Source of the DNA: Rhizophagus clarus
Lineage: Eukaryota; Glomeromycota; Glomeromycetes; Glomerales; Glomeraceae
NCBI GenBank assembly: GCA_015698045.1
Contig: BLAL01000059.1
Coordinates: forward strand, 191,001-255,000
Length of the DNA stretch: 64,000 nt
Direction of reading: 5' to 3'
In this document: one piece after another, positions 59,863 through 64,000 of the stretch
How positions within the stretch are numbered: the first letter of the stretch is position 1
Layout: each line of letters begins with the position of its first letter
Position numbers and translations under genes: made by a program
The notes under the pieces: model-generated
What the model was told of the DNA's origin: nothing
The model's database searches: none
The model's input: the letters and a program-made list of their open reading frames with translations, nothing else

Positions 59863-60339
59863 CAAAAAAAAAAAAAAAATAGCATTCTTTCTATCTATAT
59901 GACTTTTACTTTTTACTTCAAAAAATAAAAATTGAATAAATAAATAGTATAATCCTACCAGAATTTTGGCGGCAATTTTGATGATCTTGGCCGGCATTAC
60001 ATGCGAAAAAGAGATCAGAACTGATTTTTCGCATTAAAATTTGATCTATAATTTTATACCAGTGACTTTACTACTTAACGTTATATCACCGTTGATTTGT
60101 TTTGAGTTCAATCATATTATTTCTGATTTGCAATTTTGAAGATATTCCTTATGAGAAATACCCAAGAAGTCAGCGTACCACATTAAATAATTTCCGCTAA
60201 TGTACGTTCATTTATTATTCAAAGATTTCCAGCATTGTGAAATGATCATTTGATCTATAATATTTTCATCAATATTAAATGATGATACCTATATTATGAG
60301 CGATTTCTTGTCTAATATTTTGAATAATTTCATTGTTTA
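59863..60339. other. Flank downstream of copy B, with relic tail sequence
   Basis: 60233-60339 still matches the coding tail of copy C (the segment encoding QNIRQEMAHNISQ and FNIDENIIDQM in copy C), so copy B once had the long cytoplasmic tail and lost it by frameshift. Confidence 0.55.
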
Positions 60340-60654
60340 TTAAACATGTCGAATTGCGAATTTGGTGTAAATTCTTGTCCTTGTTACTCCAGGATTTGAA
60401 ATGATATTTTTATTATTCAGTCCAATGGTTGGTTTACTTTTACACATTCTCACTAAAAGATAGCATAAACCAACTAAGAAGATTAAAATTGAACCGCCAA
60501 CTATTCCTATAATAATAACAGGCATCATATTATTTGTTTTTTGCTCTGTTGTTGTTGCTGTTTTTGTAGCTGGTAAAATTTCTGCTAATTGAGTATTTAC
60601 TTCATGTATAAGCTGAAGTAGAATAATAAAAATTAAAATAAAAAACTTCTTCAT
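60340..60654 (-). CDS. Short secreted/type I membrane protein, copy B
   Basis: 104 residues, single exon. Signal peptide MKKFFILIFIILLQLIHEVN, a short Thr-rich ectodomain (ILPATKTATTTEQKTNNMMP), a TM helix (VIIIGIVGGSILIFLVGLCY) and a tail beginning LLVRMCKSKP. The tail follows copy C as far as ISNPGVT and then ends in RTRIYTKFAIRHV, where a frameshift relative to copy C removes the long acidic/helical tail; the corresponding bases remain downstream. It may still be functional as a short form. Start 1,924 bp from the start of copy A, defining the duplication unit. Confidence 0.6.
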   Translation of the reverse strand: MKKFFILIFIILLQLIHEVNTQLAEILPATKTATTTEQKTNNMMPVIIIGIVGGSILIFLVGLCYLLVRMCKSKPTIGLNNKNIISNPGVTRTRIYTKFAIRHV

Positions 60655-61655
60655 AATTAAAGGAAATTACGTGATATAGATTTATAATATAATTATTTTG
60701 ACTAGAAAAATAAAGTCGAAAATTTTCCTATCAAATTTATATTTAAATTTTGTTTCACAGCAAACCTATTTTTGTGCAATTTATGCGACGACTTTATCCG
60801 TGAAATGAGATAGTAAATTTGGTAAAAAATTTTACTATTGTTCGCATGATAAATTTGAAAGACGAGAAAAAGGAAATAAATTGCAAAGATTTACTATAAA
60901 TCACGGTACGTTATTATACAAAATTTGAGGTGTTAAAATACTGTAGTTTATAGTGTATACAAGATACATACGAAGTATAATGATTATAAAATTTTTTTTT
61001 TAGATTCTCGTAGAAGTCTTGTAAGTTTATAATTTTTATAAAAACAAGTTGATCTATTTGTTGTTATATTAACAGTATTTCACGCAATCAATTGGCAACA
61101 CTATGCGGATTTCTTTCATAATGTTGATCTCGGTCTTTTCTTTTTTGATTTATCATATGAGAATCATTACAAAGATTTTCTTATTTATCGAAACATCTTC
61201 CTAAGCATTCTAAATTAATTCGATAATCCAGCCGCAAGTACACGCTAAAATCCATCAAACTTAAATAACAAATTGATTGATGATCGCGTCGATGGAAAAC
61301 CTTCTGTTATATGTATGATGTTTCCGGGATTTATCGATTCATAATCAGGAAATATTTTACCTTATCACGCAATAAAAACTGAAATTATCATCTTTGACTT
61401 CAAGCATAATAAATTGAAATGATATTTATTATTTTCATTCGTCAACACACTAGATGATGATGTTTAATATCTCGTAAATAATTTCTTCTAGGCGTTTACC
61501 TAAATGTTATGATTGAATAAATCATAAAGATAGAAAAGGCATTTATTTACCGTTAGTACTTGTAATTTTCTTAAAATAGCCGGGTAAAATCATGATAAGC
61601 GTAAATATAAATAAAAAGAAAATATGTAAACGAATATATGTATATTTAATTATTA

Positions 61656-61691
<36 letters not shown>

Positions 61692-62523
61692 TTAATTGTT
61701 AATAAATTTTAACGAAAATGAAGTATTAATTGATAATATTGATGACAGTTACCGAGTAAAACTATGCAGAGAAATTCAGGTCAGTTGTTTCATGATCATA
61801 TCTGTAACTTAAAAATATTAATATCTCTTGATTTGTCAGATCTGGCATTATATGCAAAAAAGGGTGCTTACTTTCAGGATTTTATGATAATCAGGATTTT
61901 TAATTTATGATTTAATAGTATTATTGACATTGCTAAACCGTTGATTTATTTGATTTGCAATTTGAAAAGATATCCTTTATGAGAAATAGTACTTTTTAAG
62001 TAATAAAAAGCGTGCCAATATGGAATACTAATAAATTGCCCCGTAATTTCTGCCAATATACGATAGGATTTGCAATAAAATGATATTCTAATTAACTTAA
62101 TTAGTAAGAAGAGAGTGAATACCATATGACAAACAACTAAAGAATTACTTCGATTCTAATACTGGTGATATTTGAAATTCCCTATCAGAAAATGATTTTT
62201 GTAATGTGTAAATACACGTTTCTTGCATTTCTTGCTCGATTTTTTATCTAAAAATAAAAAATTTATTGAAAAGATAAAGTCAATTTATTTTAAAAAGTAT
62301 CACGATTATAATATCACTAATTCTACTAATTCCTAAATTTTTTGAATTTTTACTAACTTTCTCTCAAAATTCAATTAGTTTCATTCATTTATTATCTTAA
62401 TTTATCAGTATTATGAGTGAAATCGACCGCATCCCGTCCTATATGTTAATTCACGTGAAATTGCATTCACCATTCAACATTATATTATAATGAACTTGGA
62501 ATTGGGTGTTCCTTTTCTATGAC
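60655..62523. other. Duplicated non-coding flank between copies B and C
   Basis: No gene recognised. Most of the span matches flanks of copies A and B. A T27A12 homopolymer switch lies at 61649-61690. 62205-62370 is inverted relative to its match at 58150-58330; a short open stretch there reads KIEQEMQETCIYTLQKSFSD on the minus strand and may be an exon relic (its match in the first unit reads KIEQEMQEIFLIL on the plus strand). Confidence 0.45.
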
Positions 62524-63187
62524 TTATTTGTTATCATTTTTACTACTACTACTATCATCAACATTATTATCCCTTAAAAACGAAGACATTACTTTTGACC
62601 TTATACTTTGTTTTAATTCTTGCTTAATGTCTAGTAGAATATCTTGTTTCATTTGATCTATAATATTTTCGTCAATATTAAATGATGATAGAGGATCTTG
62701 ACTTATATTATGAGCCATTTCTTGTCTAATATTTTGAATAATTTTATTGTTTATTGAGTCATTTACTAACTCACGTGTTTTTCCTGTAAATTCTTGTCCT
62801 TGATTCGAAGTTATTAATTCTGTAGGGGTCGGTTCATTATTTAATTCCTTTTTCGTTATTCCAGGATTTGAAACATTTTCATTATCATTTAGTTCAGGGG
62901 TTGCAATTGTTTTAGAATTTTCTTTTTTATTTTTATACATTCTTGCTAAAAAAAAACACAAACCAATTAGAAAAATTAAAATTAAACCGCTAGCTAATCC
63001 TCCAACAACTGAAGCAGTCATCATATTATTTGCAACTTTTTGTTTCTACTGGTGATGATTCGGTTACAGTTAGTGATTCAGTTACAGTTAATGATTCGGT
63101 TACAGTCGGTTCTATTGGACTCCCTGGGCCTTGAGTATTTACTTCATATATAAATTGAAGTAAAATTATAAGAATCATAAAAATCAT
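62524..63187 (-). pseudogene. Type I membrane protein, copy C, long-tail form with one-base frameshift
   Basis: The 5' segment reads MIFMILIILLQFIYEVNTQG and a Thr/Val/Glu-repeat ectodomain (ESLTVTESLTVTES) and then hits a stop just after VETKSCK. One base less in the A5 run at 63037-63041 would continue into the second segment (VANNMMTASVVGGLASGLIL), which supplies the TM helix and a ~130-residue cytoplasmic tail with SNPGITKKEL, a helical block (IIQNIRQEMAHNISQD), and the Ser/Asp-rich end SSSSKNDNK. The second segment alone is open as 62524-63024. The codon aligned with the initiator of copies A and B is CTG; the ATG used here is five codons later. Either a fresh pseudogene, a homopolymer consensus error, or an allele. 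It shows best what the ancestral protein looked like. Confidence 0.6.
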
Positions 63188-64000
63188 AATAATCAATTTC
63201 AGAAAAAAAAAATGATTTATTTAATCGTGAAAATATAATTATTTTTTTTTTTTTTCACACAGTATTAAAATGAATTCTGTTACACCTATTTCGTGTAATA
63301 ATAATATTGCATTATCATGCAGCGACTTTTCCATGGAGAAAGACAAAGTAGTACAATAGCATCAAAAAATCATTTACAAAAATTGAATTGAATTCATAAA
63401 ATGTTTTTTTTTTTTTTTAAAAAAAAAAAAGTGTAGTTTTCATATTATAATACAGTAATTTATGTGATGCCGAATAAATGCAACTCTTAGTTCAATTATA
63501 GACGTAGAATAATAGAATATCCAAAAAAATATAATGCAAGTTAATAATCCAGGTTTAAAAAAAGTACAATATGTGACACCAATTATTTAATAGGCAAATT
63601 TATTTTCTTTCCCGGCGAAGTCAAATATGTAATGCGTCCTTGTGCTGAACAATTTTCCGGTTACACAAAGTTAATGGCTATACAAACCTCATTTTTTAGA
63701 TTACACCTAATTTGTGCAATGTATAATGGATAGATTATCGTGTAATTAGTATATCAAACTATAAAAGTAAATACTCATTGTTTTATGAAGTTATTAAGCG
63801 CAAAGTATTGGCCGATGTTTGATGTCATTGTGCCACACAGTGGCGCATGACAACAATCATCGAAATAACCCTGATAGCCTCATATGATTATGATAAATCA
63901 TATGCAACACATGGGATGCTTTCTTTTTCTTTTTGTTTTTTTTTTTATATTATTAATGTAATCTCTACAATTATAACGCGCATGAAAATGAAATCCGTCA
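63188..64000. other. Upstream flank of copy C to window end
   Basis: No gene recognised. The first 150 bp resemble the upstream flanks of copies A and B (ACACCTATTTCGTG and GCAGCGACTTT phrases). A T15A11 switch occurs at 63403-63431. The last 250 bp contain a small palindromic stretch (TGTGCCACACAGTGGCGCA, about 63830) and a T-rich tract. Confidence 0.45.

Noticed and set aside
63025..63056. Intron joining the two segments of copy C
   Set aside because: The only GT..AG pair in reach is 14 nt, far below any workable intron; a one-base indel in the A-run explains it better.

Overview
The window looks like nuclear DNA of an AT-rich early-diverging fungus, most likely an arbuscular mycorrhizal fungus (Glomeromycotina, Rhizophagus-like). 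This is inferred from four things: strongly AT-biased base composition; compact genes split by many short introns (mostly 60-110 bp, GTAAGT/GTATGT donors, TAG/CAG acceptors); fungal housekeeping genes; and lineage-style F-box paralogues embedded in decayed transposons. All exon models were built by hand from splice signals and frame continuity. Where I give a protein length, the exon sum is divisible by three.

Region 1 (1-13.7 kb) is gene-dense. It holds the 5' part of a mitochondrial CoA-carrier-type protein (minus), divergent from an NMN adenylyltransferase (NMNAT, plus); a PB1-like-domain protein (plus); a NUDT15-like Nudix hydrolase (minus), divergent from the GARP/EARP tethering subunit VPS53 (plus, 18 exons); a tiny candidate membrane ORF; and a single-exon F-box protein.

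Region 2 (13.7-41.4 kb) is mostly repetitive and decayed, with two probable genes: a two-finger C2H2 transcription factor and a poly-glutamate protein with a C-terminal membrane segment. The repeats include a 49-bp tandem repeat; a ~2.7-kb array of about 26 units, each with a self-complementary hairpin followed by a T-tract-AG; a 26-bp array; a hAT-like MITE inserted in a dead gene; a degenerate LINE-type ORF1; a complete but dead pogo/Tigger element with TA target duplication; and a PIF/Harbinger-like MITE. Premature stops in the two transposon ORFs are each one transition away from Gln, Trp or Arg codons, which suggests deamination-type (RIP-like) decay.

Region 3 (41.4-49.7 kb) holds a second F-box paralogue, a 3.4-kb stretch that is nearly pure A/T and contains a fold-back element, and two broken genes.

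Region 4 (49.7-64 kb) starts with a RAD5/HLTF-type SNF2 helicase with RING finger (minus), divergent from EMC4 (plus), which converges on tubulin-binding cofactor A (minus). The end of the window is a three-copy tandem duplication of a short signal-peptide/single-TM protein family. One copy carries a mariner-like MITE, and another copy preserves the empty insertion site. The housekeeping genes share short divergent or convergent spacers but do not form one pathway.
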